Assembly: GCF_037335815.1 (NCBI RefSeq)
Contig: NZ_CP147841.1
Coordinates: forward strand, 4,278,001-4,342,000
Length of the DNA stretch: 64,000 nucleotides
Direction: 5' to 3'
Source: Salinirubellus litoreus
Lineage (GTDB): Archaea; Halobacteriota; Halobacteria; Halobacteriales; Haloarculaceae
In this document: positions 17,989 through 27,960 of the stretch, piece after piece
Position numbering within the stretch: the first letter of the stretch is position 1
Layout: each line of letters starts with the position of its first letter
Made by a program: the position numbers and the translations under genes
The notes under the pieces: generated by a model
What the model was told of the DNA's origin: nothing
The model's database searches: none
Seen by the model: only the letters and a program-made list of their open reading frames with translations

Positions 17989-18480
17989 TTAGCTATCCGT
18001 CTCCCCGGACGGGTCAGTAACTCCCTCGTCGGATTGCGGACCTCCGCCCGTCTGTGCTTCTTGGGCGTCACCCCAGCCACCTGCGTCGATGACTGCGAAG
18101 AGCTTGCGCCAGTTTTCGTCGTCCTCACTCTCCGGGAGCTGGTCACGGAGCTGTTGCAGGTCGGACGCCGGCACGAGTGTACTCACGAGATCCATGATGA
18201 CCTGTGCGTGATAGGCAGCCTCCGGTGGATCGCTGCCCTCGATGTCACTCACACGTGAGACGAACTCCCGCCAGTCGAAGCGCTGGCCGTGTTCGTGGAC
18301 GGCCCCGGTCAGATACCACTGGATCTCCATCGGGAGCGAGGCGGCGAGATCTTCAGCGTTCCCCTCAGGTATTCGCTGCCCTAAGGTCATCAGTGTCGCT
18401 CGAATCGCTCGGACTGTCTCTCCAGTGCCGGGCAGTTCGAGGCGGTGCTGGATCTCCCCTGTGAACTCATCGAAATTCAT
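17989..18480 (-). CDS. DUF2267 protein
   Basis: The ATG at 18480 gives 163 residues. They fit DUF2267: a helical N-terminus (MNFDEFTGEIQHRLELPG), AIRATLMTLGQRIPEGNAED, LAASLPMEIQWYL, then a second repeat FDWREFVSRV, PEAAYHAQVIMDLVSTLV and LQQLRDQLPES, and an acidic tail rich in Gly, Gln and Asp. The family is an all-helical cytoplasmic domain of unknown function, commonly next to usp genes. The intact neighbours on both sides are tandem Usps. Confidence 0.85.
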   Translation of the reverse strand: MNFDEFTGEIQHRLELPGTGETVRAIRATLMTLGQRIPEGNAEDLAASLPMEIQWYLTGAVHEHGQRFDWREFVSRVSDIEGSDPPEAAYHAQVIMDLVSTLVPASDLQQLRDQLPESEDDENWRKLFAVIDAGGWGDAQEAQTGGGPQSDEGVTDPSGETDS

Positions 18481-18583
18481 GGATATCTCCGTAGAGCTAC
18501 GAGACACGCTCTCATAACATCTTGGCCATCGAGAGTACCCTGGCAAATCATGAAGGGAGTCGCCCTCGAAATCCCGCTCAAGG

Positions 18584-19477
18584 ATGTATGACCGTATTGT
18601 GATCGCTGTGGATGGGAGTGATGAAGCGCAGCGAGCAGCGAGACGTGGTCTCCAACTCGCTCAAGTCTTCGACGCGACCGCCGCCGTTCTCTCTGTCGTC
18701 GAACAAAAAGCCCTCCGGCTCACAGAAACCTCTGCCGTGAAAACCCAGTTGCGAGAACGGAGGGAGTCGGCCATCACAGAGATCGAGGAGCTTGCGTCGG
18801 AACTCGGTCATCCCGTCACCACGACACTGACCGAAGGCAAGCCCGCGGTCCAGATCAGTGAGTATGCGGCCGAGCAGGACGCAGACCTGATCGTCGTCGG
18901 GAGACAGGGATTGACCGGGCTCGGTCGGCGGCTCTTGGGCGGTGTCACCGAGCAGGTCCTCCATCGAAGTGACGTCCCCGTGCTCGTCGTCCCGGGCGAG
19001 GACGACGCTGAAATGGAGGCCGATTATACACGCGTTCTCATCACGACCGACGGGAGCGAAAACGCCGACGTGGCGATTCCGCATGGAATAGCGATCGCAC
19101 AGCGCTATGATTCAGCCGTTCACGTGTTGAACGTCGTGGACCTGCAGGCGGCAGGAGGTGCATTTAACGCAGGAGGGCTCGAAAAGGAGTTCATCGAACG
19201 CCTCGACGCGAGAGGGCAAGACGCCGTGGACAGTGTCGCAACCAAGATCGAGGACTCTGCCCCGGATCTGACTGTGGAGACAGCTGTCGAACGAACGTCA
19301 TCGTTCGAGGGGGCTGCTGCCGGTGTTCGTGAATACGTCGAGGAAAACGACGTTGACCTCGTCGTCATGGGTTCTCACGGCCGGTCGAATCTCCAGCGTC
19401 AACTGATCGGGAGTGTCGCTTCCACCGTGCTACGGACCGTCGACGTCCCGGTCCTTGTGGTAAAGCGATCCGGTTGA
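18584..19477 (+). CDS. Tandem UspA-domain protein
   Basis: A 297-residue protein with two complete Usp domains. Domain 1 starts MYDRIVIAVDGSDEAQRAAR and has GRQGLTGLGRRLLGGV. Domain 2 starts YTRVLITTDGSENADVAIPH and has GSHGRSNLQRQLIGSV. Both keep the ATP-binding glycines. ATG 18584 is immediately before the first strand. It is divergent from the DUF2267 gene. Confidence 0.92.
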   Translation: MYDRIVIAVDGSDEAQRAARRGLQLAQVFDATAAVLSVVEQKALRLTETSAVKTQLRERRESAITEIEELASELGHPVTTTLTEGKPAVQISEYAAEQDADLIVVGRQGLTGLGRRLLGGVTEQVLHRSDVPVLVVPGEDDAEMEADYTRVLITTDGSENADVAIPHGIAIAQRYDSAVHVLNVVDLQAAGGAFNAGGLEKEFIERLDARGQDAVDSVATKIEDSAPDLTVETAVERTSSFEGAAAGVREYVEENDVDLVVMGSHGRSNLQRQLIGSVASTVLRTVDVPVLVVKRSG

Positions 19478-19623
19478 TTCCATCATCCGTAGAGGCACTT
19501 TGTGGTTCCGCAGGAGGAGGAAGGGTTGATCTGGTTCAATCCTCTTCCACACCGGTACAAGCTGATCTCGCATGAAGGATCTCGGTGGGGTTAGTCATCC
19601 ATATGTGAATAAGTATCTCGAAT

Positions 19624-21180
19624 ATGATGATAGCAGAAATGATTCTCCCCGGTGGCCGTCCCCGTTACATCTCTCGACAACGTATAGAACTGGTCGCGGG
19701 ACCGCTCGTATTCGCTAGCTTTCTCGTATTCACACCATTCGAAATCTCCTCGTCGGCCAACGCCGCACTCGCAAGCACGCTTTGGATAGCGACGTGGTGG
19801 GTGACCGAGGCAATCCCGATCCCGGCGACGAGCCTCCTTCCGATCGTGCTCTTTCCCGTGACCGGCGTCGTCGACGTCCCGGCGGCCACGGCACCGTACG
19901 CCGATCCGGTCGTGTTTTTGCTGCTCGGAGGATTCCTCCTTGCGCTCGGGATCGAACGCTGGGACCTTCATCGGCGTATCGCGCTCGCCATCGTTGGGTT
20001 CGTGGGTGTCCAATCGGATCGGCTGTTGCTCGGGTTCATGCTGGCGACTGCGTTCCTCTCGATGTGGATTTCGAATTCGGCGACGGCAATGTTGATGGTC
20101 CCGATCGGCACCGCGGTCATCGTGGCGCTTGGAACCATCGACGAACAGGGGTATCCACCAGCCGAAAATCAGGACGTAGACGAACTCGTTGCAGGGGTTC
20201 GAACCGACCCCGAACAACGCCCGGCGACGGACTTCGGCCTCGCCCTGATGCTCGGCATCGCGTACAGCGCGTCGATCGGTGGGGTGGCAATCCTGATCGG
20301 TAGTCCGCCGAACGCCGTCTTCGCCGGCGTTGCGGAGTCCCGGCTGGGCGTGCAAATCAGCTTTCTCGACTGGCTCGTGTTCGCGGGGCCGCTCTCGCTC
20401 GTGTTCCTGTTCATCTCGTGGGGACTGCTGTTGAAGCTCATTCGCCCCGAACTGTCACTCGATCAAGGAGCCGAGACAGTCATCCGAAGAGAGCATGAGA
20501 CGCTCGGATCGGTCTCTCGCGGTGAACGTTGAGTGTTGGCCGTCTTCATCCTCGTTGCTGGCGGGTGGCTCCTGCGACCGTTCGTCCTCCAGCCGCTCTT
20601 TCCGGCAATCACGGACACCGTCGTTGCTATGGTCGGCGGCATCCTCCTGTTCGTCGTTCCCGTCGATTACGAGAATCGAGAGTTTCTTTTGAACTGGAGT
20701 GACGCGACGCGCGTCCCGTGGGGAGTCCTCCTGTTGTTGGGAGCAGGGTTCTCACTGGCGAACGGGTTTCAGGCAAGCGGGTTGGACATGGTCATCGCGC
20801 AGGGGCTCGCCGGTATTGCGGGGGTGCCGGTACTCGTACTCGTGCTGATCATCGCGACCGTCGTGGTATTCTTGTCGGAGGTCACGTCGAATACGGCGAC
20901 GGCGACAGTGTTCATGCCGATCATGATCAGTCTCGGATTGACCCCCGGGGTCTCACCGCTGTCGCTGATGGCTACTGCGGCCCTTGCAGCCTCGTTCGCG
21001 TTCATGCTTCCGGTCGCAACGCCGCCCAACGCGGTTGTTTTCGGCAGTGGTTACGTGACGATCCCCCAGATGTCTCGTGTCGGGTTGTGGTTGAATCTGC
21101 TCGGCATCGTCGCTCTCGTCGTACTCACATATGTGTGGTTGCCGATTGCCATCGGATCGCAGGATAACGTCAACGAGTGA
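19624..21180 (+). pseudogene. SLC13/DASS-type sodium:anion symporter gene interrupted by an in-frame TGA
   Basis: Residues 1-302 (to TGA at 20530-20532) and the following 215 codons are in one frame and together make a normal-length DASS transporter of about 518 residues. The first half has WTVTEAIP-like ATWWVTEAIPIPATSLLPIV, SNSATAMLMVPIG (first SNT motif) and IAYSASIGGVAILIGSPPNA. The second half has SEVTSNTATATVFMPIMISL (second SNT motif) and MLPVATPPNAVVFGSGY. The sequence around the stop (SRGER-stop-VLAVFILVAGGW) is a cytoplasmic loop, and CGA to TGA would explain it. The family moves dicarboxylates, sulfate or similar anions with Na+. It is followed by a tandem usp gene. Confidence 0.85.
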
Positions 21181-21259
21181 TCTATCGTACGGAGGGTGGC
21201 GGCGGTACTCCGGTCCAATCCTTGATGAGGCCTCCAATCGAACCCCCTATGATCGACTG

Positions 21260-22126
21260 ATGTTCGACGAGATCCTCGTCCCGACCGACGGTAGTGAGTG
21301 TGCGCAGGCAGCCGTCGGGTACGCCGAAGATCTGGCAACACGCTACGAAGCGAGAGTACACGCACTATGTGTGGCCGATTCCAGAACGCTCGAAAACGCC
21401 CCTCGAGCCGACCAAACCAAGCAAGAACGAGCGGAGCTCGCGGAGAGAACCTGCAACGAGCTTTCGGAGAGTGGCGTCGAAGTCGAACAAGCCGTCCGTA
21501 CTGACATCCCCCACAAGGCGATTCTGAGCTACGCAACAGAACAGGACATCGATCTCGTCGTCATGGGAACCCACGGCCGGACCGGCGTCGAACGGTTTCT
21601 TCTGGGGAGTGTCACCGAGAAAGTCGTCCGGCTCTCGGATGTGCCAGTGTTGACGGTCCGAGCGGAAGAGGAGAGTGACGTCACGTACCCTTACACCGAC
21701 ATCCTGGTGCCAACCGATGGGAGTGAGGGAGCTGAGGCCGCTATTAGCCCTGCTGTCGACATTGCGCGCACCTACGACGCTCGCGTGCATGCCCTCTCTG
21801 TCATCGATACGATGGCCATGGGCGTCGATGTCCGTTCGAGTGCGATACTCGACGCGCTCGAAGAATCGGCACGGTCGGCGGTCGAAACCATCGAGGAGCA
21901 GGCTGCCCGTGCATCCGTTTCAGCAGTCGAAACCGCGATACAACACGGGTACCCATATCGAACGATTCGCTCCTACGTCGAGGAGCACGATATCGATCTC
22001 GTCGTCATGGGAACGCACGGACGCAGTGGCATCGAGCGATACCTCCTCGGGAGTGTTGCCGAGAAAACAGTGCGGACGTCACCAGTACCCGTGATGACGG
22101 TTCGGATGCCTGAACCACAGGACTGA
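21260..22126 (+). CDS. Tandem UspA-domain protein
   Basis: A 288-residue protein of two close Usp repeats. The first starts MFDEILVPTDGSECAQAAVG and has VVMGTHGRTGVERFLLGSV. The second starts YTDILVPTDGSEGAEAAISP and has VVMGTHGRSGIERYLLGSV. The repeats resemble each other and the single-domain Usp at 14434 more than the other tandem proteins, pointing to a recent internal duplication. The frame is open to 21131, but the ATG at 21260 is the family start. It lies 79 nt after the SLC13 pseudogene on the same strand and may have served that transporter. Confidence 0.92.
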   Translation: MFDEILVPTDGSECAQAAVGYAEDLATRYEARVHALCVADSRTLENAPRADQTKQERAELAERTCNELSESGVEVEQAVRTDIPHKAILSYATEQDIDLVVMGTHGRTGVERFLLGSVTEKVVRLSDVPVLTVRAEEESDVTYPYTDILVPTDGSEGAEAAISPAVDIARTYDARVHALSVIDTMAMGVDVRSSAILDALEESARSAVETIEEQAARASVSAVETAIQHGYPYRTIRSYVEEHDIDLVVMGTHGRSGIERYLLGSVAEKTVRTSPVPVMTVRMPEPQD

Positions 22127-22151
22127 CCGGCTGCGGCAGGGAGAGTGCCAC

Positions 22152-23177
22152 TCAGGTCGTCTCCTCTTCCGGGGGCCGATAGCCGTGGCGGGCGAGCTGA
22201 AAGATGTCGACCATTCGGAGGGTCCCGTGGACACCCAGGCACGAACCGAATGCGATCGTCCCTAGTTTCCCTCCCGACCCCCCGACAAACGGAGTCGTGT
22301 ACACCACGACCAGACCGACGCCGATCCCAGTCGCTCCGATCCACCACTCGTTTGGGATACGTCTGGGGTTCGTCATCCCGGCGAACGACGCCGAGTAAAC
22401 CGCGGCGGCGAGTAGTCCTCCCGAGACATCGAAGAACATCGGGAGCAGGAGTCCGCCGGCCACACCCACGAGCCCAGAGGCCAGAACCGGGCTCGCGGCC
22501 GAGCGAGTATGGACCGTGAAGGTGATGATGGCACCAAGTGCCGCGAATCCGACCACGGGGAGGAGCACCGGCTGGCCGGGGATGGGACCGCTCTGAAAGG
22601 AGGCGGTGGTCGGCAACACGACCAGTGATACCCCGACAAACGCGGTCGTTCCCAACTTTCCCCCCAGACCGTGAAATACCGGGTGCGCGACGGTAAACAG
22701 TAGACCGGCCAGTGCCGCAGCGAGGGTCGCATACCAGTACGATCCAAACAGCGCCGGGGACGTCATACCGACGAACGCTCCGCAGTAAACTGGAACGGCC
22801 ACATTCCGGACCATTGCGGTTGCGATGATGCCGACCACGCTCGCTGCGACGATCGGAGATACCCCCAATTCCGCGACGCCAGCGAAGGTGAGTAGTGTCC
22901 CGCCAACGACAGCCAACAGGTTCCAATGGGCCTCGTTGATAGCGACTGTTCCTTCATCGATCACACGACGCAGTTCCCACCATTCGTATCTGATCCCCAA
23001 CCCGACTCCGAGGGTGCCAAAAACGAGGACCGGACCGAGTACAACGATCCCCCGCGGGAGAATGGCCCCCCACACGCCGAAGCCGAAGAGAACGAGCGGT
23101 GGCACCGCCAGGAGGAGAAAGCCTACGACCACCGGCGGCCAGGGCAGCGACCATTCGGGTGCTTTCCAGTGTCTCAT
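22152..23177 (-). CDS. Polytopic membrane protein with a two-fold internal repeat, unknown function
   Basis: A 341-residue, very hydrophobic protein with about ten membrane helices. Two halves carry matching motifs 130 residues apart: VYCGAFVGMTSP (130-141) with GGKLGTTAF (172-180), and VYSASFAGMTNP (260-271) with GGKLGTIAF (302-310). Inverted or direct duplication of this kind is typical of channels and secondary carriers. I do not recognise the family. The gene is transcribed in the same direction as the P-type ATPase just upstream (27-nt gap), so the two probably form an operon. Confidence 0.7.
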   Translation of the reverse strand: MRHWKAPEWSLPWPPVVVGFLLLAVPPLVLFGFGVWGAILPRGIVVLGPVLVFGTLGVGLGIRYEWWELRRVIDEGTVAINEAHWNLLAVVGGTLLTFAGVAELGVSPIVAASVVGIIATAMVRNVAVPVYCGAFVGMTSPALFGSYWYATLAAALAGLLFTVAHPVFHGLGGKLGTTAFVGVSLVVLPTTASFQSGPIPGQPVLLPVVGFAALGAIITFTVHTRSAASPVLASGLVGVAGGLLLPMFFDVSGGLLAAAVYSASFAGMTNPRRIPNEWWIGATGIGVGLVVVYTTPFVGGSGGKLGTIAFGSCLGVHGTLRMVDIFQLARHGYRPPEEETT

Positions 23178-23204
23178 AGATGTCCGAGAAAAGCATGACG
23201 GTGA

Positions 23205-25925
23205 CTAGCCGTCTTCTTCCTCCGTAGGGTCTATCGATTTCCGTCTCCGCCAGGTGAATTTGTGAAGCTCGATCGCGACCAGCAGCGTGAGCGCAACGCC
23301 CCCGAGCACGACCCACGTCTCCAGTGCCACCGGGGCCGTCCCGAGGACGGCCTGCCCAAGGGGGAGATACATCGCTGCGAGGTGGATCAGGAACGCAGCA
23401 GTTGTCCCCATCAGCAGGATCGGACTCTTCAGTGGGGAGAGCCGGAGCACCGACTTCGTCTCGGAGCGGGCGTTCCCGATGTGGGCGATTTCGAAAAGGA
23501 CGATCAGCAACAGGAGATGGTTCCGTGCGGTCTCTTCGGCCCATCCCTGGCCGATCATCCACCAGAACGCCCCGAAGCCAACGATGCCGATTACTGCAGC
23601 TGCGATCACGGTTCGCTCGATCATCAGCTGGTCGAAGATCCGCTCGGTCGGAGACCGCGGCGGCCGCTGGAGTACGTCGTCCTCCTTCGGTTCGAACGCG
23701 AGGGCAACGTCCTGAATCCCGTTCGTGACGAGATTCAGCCACAGGATCTGTGCAGGGAGGAGCGGGAGCGGCAAGCCCGCCGCCAGCGCCAGGAGAACGA
23801 GGACGACCTCGCCGGCACCGGTCGACACGAGGAGGTAGATGACCTTGCGGATGTTGTCGTAGGCGACGCGCCCCTGCTCGATTCCGCCGACGATCGTCGC
23901 GAAGTTGTCGTCACTAATGACGAGCTCGGACGCGTCACGGGCGACGTCGGTTCCCATGCGGCCCATCGCGATGCCGATGTTCGCCTGCCGGAGTGCGGGC
24001 GCGTCGTTGACGCCGTCACCGGTCACGGCGACGAAGTGCCCGACCGACCGCGCGGCCTCGACGATCTGGAGCTTCTGTTCCGGCGAGACGCGGGCGAAGA
24101 CGCGAATCCGCTGGATCACCTCCCGCAACGAGTCAGCATCGATATCGACTAGGTCCGCACCGGTCATGACCTCGTCCGGATCCTCGGCCAGTCCGAGCTC
24201 CCGGGCGATTGCCAGGGCCGTCTCGGGATGATCACCGGTGACCATCGTGACGTCGATGCCCGCCGTTCCAGCAGCGGCGATCGCCTCCTTCACCCCGGAC
24301 CGGAGCGGGTCCATCATGCCGAGAAAGCCCAGGAACGTCAGTCCCGACGGCTCCGGTGGCGGGGCTTCCGGATCCAGTTCCCCGTCGATACTGCCTTCGG
24401 CGACGACGAGCACGCGGTAGCCGTCTCTGGCCAGCTCCGTTGCCCGTGACTGGAGTTCGGCGGTGCTTTCGTCCGCAGTCGAGGTATCACACATCTCCAG
24501 GACCCGCTCGGGAGCCCCTTTGACGAACACCCGCGTCGAGCCCTCTTCCTCGTGGAACGTCGCGGAGAACCGATACTCCGGTTCGAACGGGATCTCGTCT
24601 ACCTGTGGGTATTTCCGCAGCGCTTTGTCTCGATCCCAGCCGAGTTTCTGCCCGAGCGCGAGAAACGCGATGTCGGTCGGATCGCCACGCCACGTCCACT
24701 CCTCGTTCCGACGGGAGAGTCGCCCCTCGTTACAGAGGACTGCAGCACGGGCGATCCGTGCGAGATCGTCTTCGAGCTCGGGATCCGGTGGTTGGGACTC
24801 CTGGAGGACCTGTCCCTCGGGGGCGTATCCCTCACCGGTGACCTCGAACGACGTTCCGTCCGGAAGTTGCACTCGCTTGACGGTCAACTCGTTCGCCGTC
24901 AGGGTCCCCGTCTTGTCCGTGGCGATCATCGTGCAGCTACCGAGTCCTTCGACGGCCACGAGCCGCCGAACGATGACGCCCACCTTCGCCATCCGACGGC
25001 TCGCGGCCCCCAGCGCGACGGTCATGGCGACCGGGAGTCCCTCGGGGATGGCCGAGACGGCGAGCGCGACCGCGAACAGGAACATCTCGAAGGCGTCGTA
25101 CTGACGGACGAAGATGCCGAGGAGTGCGGCGACGATAGCCGCAACGAGGACCGTGGCCCCGACGACGCGGGTGAACCGCTCCATCCGGACGATGAGCGGG
25201 GGCTTCCCGCCTTCGACAGCGGTGACGTCTTCGGCGAGCCGGCCGACGACGGTCTCCGCACCCGTTTCGACGACGATCCCGCGTCCCCGGCCGCGATTGA
25301 CGACCGTCCCCGCATACGCCATATTCCGGCGGTCACCGAGCGGGACCGTCCCGTCGACCGACCACGACTCGTCTTTCAACACAGGCGCCGACTCGCCAGT
25401 CAGTGCCGATTCGTCGATCTCAAGGCCGTGTGTGGAAAGTAGACGGACGTCTGCGGGCACCCTGTAGCCCGACTCCAGCAGGACAACGTCCCCAGGAACC
25501 ACGTCTTCGCCATCGATCTCTCGCGTCTCCCCGTCGCGGACGACGGTCGCTCGGGTGCGGAGCAGTTGCTGGAGCGCCTGACTGCTCCGCTCTGCCTGCC
25601 ACTCCTGTGCGCCGCCGATAATCGCGTTCAGGAGCAGGACGGCGACGATGAAGCCGCTATCAGTAACTTCGCCGATCGCAGAGGAGACGATCGCTGCGAT
25701 AGCCAGGATATAGATGAGTGGGTTCTGGAACTGGTGGAGTCCGATCTGCCACCACGTCCGGGGCTTCGCCCTCGGTAACCGGTTCGGACCGTATTCCTTG
25801 CGTCGCCGCGCTGCGTCCTCTGAGGTGAGTCCGTCAGCAGTTGCATCGACTTCCGCGGAGACAGCGTCGCGAGACAGCGAATACCAAGGCGGCGAATCCG
25901 GAACGTCAGCGGAATCGGCAGCCAT
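23205..25925 (-). CDS. P2-type cation-transporting ATPase (Ca2+-ATPase-like)
   Basis: A 906-residue P-type ATPase. It has an N-terminal cation ATPase domain (~12-80), TGES (176-179), the PEGLP membrane motif (294-298), DKTGT with phosphorylated Asp337, the KGAPE nucleotide-binding motif, MVTGDHPETA, GDGVNDAPALRQA, and six C-terminal helices. PEGLP with this length is typical of PMR1/SERCA-like Ca2+ or Mn2+ pumps and of bacterial/archaeal homologues. The ion is not proven by sequence. No inhibitory tail is present. Probably the first gene of an operon with the two-fold-repeat membrane protein. Confidence 0.92.
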   Translation of the reverse strand: MAADSADVPDSPPWYSLSRDAVSAEVDATADGLTSEDAARRRKEYGPNRLPRAKPRTWWQIGLHQFQNPLIYILAIAAIVSSAIGEVTDSGFIVAVLLLNAIIGGAQEWQAERSSQALQQLLRTRATVVRDGETREIDGEDVVPGDVVLLESGYRVPADVRLLSTHGLEIDESALTGESAPVLKDESWSVDGTVPLGDRRNMAYAGTVVNRGRGRGIVVETGAETVVGRLAEDVTAVEGGKPPLIVRMERFTRVVGATVLVAAIVAALLGIFVRQYDAFEMFLFAVALAVSAIPEGLPVAMTVALGAASRRMAKVGVIVRRLVAVEGLGSCTMIATDKTGTLTANELTVKRVQLPDGTSFEVTGEGYAPEGQVLQESQPPDPELEDDLARIARAAVLCNEGRLSRRNEEWTWRGDPTDIAFLALGQKLGWDRDKALRKYPQVDEIPFEPEYRFSATFHEEEGSTRVFVKGAPERVLEMCDTSTADESTAELQSRATELARDGYRVLVVAEGSIDGELDPEAPPPEPSGLTFLGFLGMMDPLRSGVKEAIAAAGTAGIDVTMVTGDHPETALAIARELGLAEDPDEVMTGADLVDIDADSLREVIQRIRVFARVSPEQKLQIVEAARSVGHFVAVTGDGVNDAPALRQANIGIAMGRMGTDVARDASELVISDDNFATIVGGIEQGRVAYDNIRKVIYLLVSTGAGEVVLVLLALAAGLPLPLLPAQILWLNLVTNGIQDVALAFEPKEDDVLQRPPRSPTERIFDQLMIERTVIAAAVIGIVGFGAFWWMIGQGWAEETARNHLLLLIVLFEIAHIGNARSETKSVLRLSPLKSPILLMGTTAAFLIHLAAMYLPLGQAVLGTAPVALETWVVLGGVALTLLVAIELHKFTWRRRKSIDPTEEEDG

Positions 25926-26022
25926 GGAAATAGTGTGTGACGAATGTCGATGGTAGCGAACTTAGTTGCTCGCCCGAGAAGAGCGGTTAAGTCCCCTGCG
26001 ATCGACGTTCTAGAACACGCGT

Positions 26023-26424
26023 ATGTCGACGTCCAGGCCCAGAGACGCAAACGTACGGCTCGCTCTCCTCATCGCTATCCTGATCTTCGTCCCGTTGCTC
26101 CTCGTCCTCTTCATCCTCGAATTGCTCGACGTGGTGCTCATCTGGATCGTCACGCGGACGACCCGGAGCCTCCCGATCGTGTGGGCCGTCGCCCTGATGT
26201 TCTTGCTTCTCGTGGTGGTCCTCGGAATGGGGTACATGTTTTCCAAGTCGGTCGAATCGGTCGCGATGAGTCGCCCCGATCCGGCCCTCGAGGAACTCCG
26301 GATTGCCTATGCACGGGGCGAAATCACCCGAGAGGAGTTCAGAGAACGCCGCACGGATCTCCGAGAGGAACACGATGAGTCCGCGACCGAGTCGCACCGT
26401 CCCGGTGAACAGAATCCGGACTAG
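26023..26424 (+). CDS. SHOCT-domain membrane protein
   Basis: A 133-residue protein with two membrane helices (~11-30 and ~48-70) and a C-terminal SHOCT motif (ALEELRIAYARGEITREEFR). SHOCT domains are short helical tails, often regulatory or oligomerising, at the ends of membrane proteins. It lies divergent from the Ca2+-type ATPase. Its stop codon overlaps the stop region of the convergent NSS symporter by four bases. Confidence 0.85.
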   Translation: MSTSRPRDANVRLALLIAILIFVPLLLVLFILELLDVVLIWIVTRTTRSLPIVWAVALMFLLLVVVLGMGYMFSKSVESVAMSRPDPALEELRIAYARGEITREEFRERRTDLREEHDESATESHRPGEQNPD

Positions 26425-27845
26425 CGGCGGCGACCACGGAGACGAGGGGGTGCAGGGAGTCGATTCCGGAGTGCCCACCCCAACACGGCGAAGACCAGCA
26501 AGAGAGCGACAGCGACGAGCAGGCCCAGTGGGCCGTTTCGAGTGTGGTCGACGATAAGTCGCCACGCCGGACGAGCGATGCCGGCAGTCCGCGCAACGGT
26601 AACGACCACGAGCACGGCCGGGATCAGATAGCGAACGAACGGGTAGAGCCGTCCGAGTTCCTCGTGAACGGTCTCGAGATCTGCCATCCAGACGAAGACG
26701 AACACGATGCAGAGCGCCGAAATGGGTAGCGCAAACGTGCCCACCGACTCGTCAATCAGGTCCAGAACTGGCCGCCCTGCAACAGCGAGGCTGACCGGAC
26801 TGTAGCTCAGTGCAGAGGGAATGCCAGCCACGAACACGCCACCCGTCAACAGCAGCGTGGCCCGCGGACGAGAGAGTCGCGTCGTGTTCTCCGCGGCGGC
26901 GACGCCGACCTCGAGGAGTGCCACGGACGACGACAGCGCGGCGAAAAACAGGAGACCGAAGAAGCCAATCGCGATGACCCGCCCGAACGGCATCGCCGCG
27001 AACGCGGTCGGAAGTGTCGTGAACGCGAGTTCCGTCCCGAGGGTGGGCTGGAGGCCGAAACTGAACACGATCGGGAAAATGACGAGGCCGGCGATGACGG
27101 CCGCCCCGATATCGGCGATCGTGATCACGAACGACGATTTGAATAGATCCGTCTCCTCCTCGACGTAGCTCCCGTAGGTGAGCATGATCCCCTGGCCGAC
27201 TGACATCGAGAAGAAGACCTGTCCGAAGGCCGCACTCCAGATGCCGAGGTCCGTGAGTACCGAGAACTCCGGGGTGAACAGGAAGGCCGCGGCCTGGTCC
27301 CACTCGGATAACGTCACTGCGTACAGTGCAAGCGCGACGAGTAATGCGAACACGGTCGGCATCACGACCTTCGCCATGCGTTCGATACCGCCGCGGACGC
27401 CCATCGAGACGACGCCGCCAGTCACCACCGTCGCGATGACGAAGTACCCGACTGGGAGCCAGCTCGCGGTGAACAGCGCGAACGTCGTCTGTGACCCGGC
27501 CAGCCACGAGAGGAAGAACCCGAGCACCCACCCGGTGAGGACGAGGTAGTAGCTTAGAATGAGGAGGACCCCACCGAGGATGAGCCATCCGAGCGCCGTG
27601 TACTCGGTCTTGACGGACCGGAACGCGGAGACGACGTCCGTCCGGAGTCGTCGGCCGACGGCGAGTTCGAGGACGAGCATCGGCACGGCACAGACGAAGG
27701 CTGCGATCAGGTAGGGAACGAGATAGGCACCGCCACCGTTCTGGCCGACGACAGCAGAAAACCGCCAGATGTTCCCGAGACCGACTGCCGCGCCGACCGT
27801 CGCGAGAATAAACCCAAATCCAGAGGACCACCGTGCCGTAGCCAT
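26421..27845 (-). CDS. Sodium-dependent symporter, NSS/SNF family
   Basis: A 474-residue LeuT-fold transporter with about 11-12 helices. The N-terminus (SSGFGFILATVGAAVGLGNI, then WRFSAVVGQNGGGAYLVPYL) is the TM1 signature of the neurotransmitter:sodium symporter family, including the unwound region that binds Na+ and substrate. Prokaryotic members move amino acids such as tryptophan, tyrosine or branched-chain residues. The substrate here is unknown. It is single and convergent with the SHOCT gene. Confidence 0.92.
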   Translation of the reverse strand: MATARWSSGFGFILATVGAAVGLGNIWRFSAVVGQNGGGAYLVPYLIAAFVCAVPMLVLELAVGRRLRTDVVSAFRSVKTEYTALGWLILGGVLLILSYYLVLTGWVLGFFLSWLAGSQTTFALFTASWLPVGYFVIATVVTGGVVSMGVRGGIERMAKVVMPTVFALLVALALYAVTLSEWDQAAAFLFTPEFSVLTDLGIWSAAFGQVFFSMSVGQGIMLTYGSYVEEETDLFKSSFVITIADIGAAVIAGLVIFPIVFSFGLQPTLGTELAFTTLPTAFAAMPFGRVIAIGFFGLLFFAALSSSVALLEVGVAAAENTTRLSRPRATLLLTGGVFVAGIPSALSYSPVSLAVAGRPVLDLIDESVGTFALPISALCIVFVFVWMADLETVHEELGRLYPFVRYLIPAVLVVVTVARTAGIARPAWRLIVDHTRNGPLGLLVAVALLLVFAVLGWALRNRLPAPPRLRGRRR

Positions 27846-27960
27846 GCCCCGTCGTGTGTCCAGCGAGGGCTTAAATGCCGGTTATCCGAGTGGTGGGACC
27901 CGCCTCGGACCGCGGGCTGTTGGAACCGAGGCTTTTGTTGGTGGATAGAGAGCGTTCTGT

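Noticed and set aside
20530..20532. TGA in the SLC13 gene as selenocysteine or other recoding
   Set aside because: No hairpin or recoding context was noticed, haloarchaea are not known to use selenocysteine, and other nearby genes carry frameshifts as well as stops, so mutation or error is simpler.
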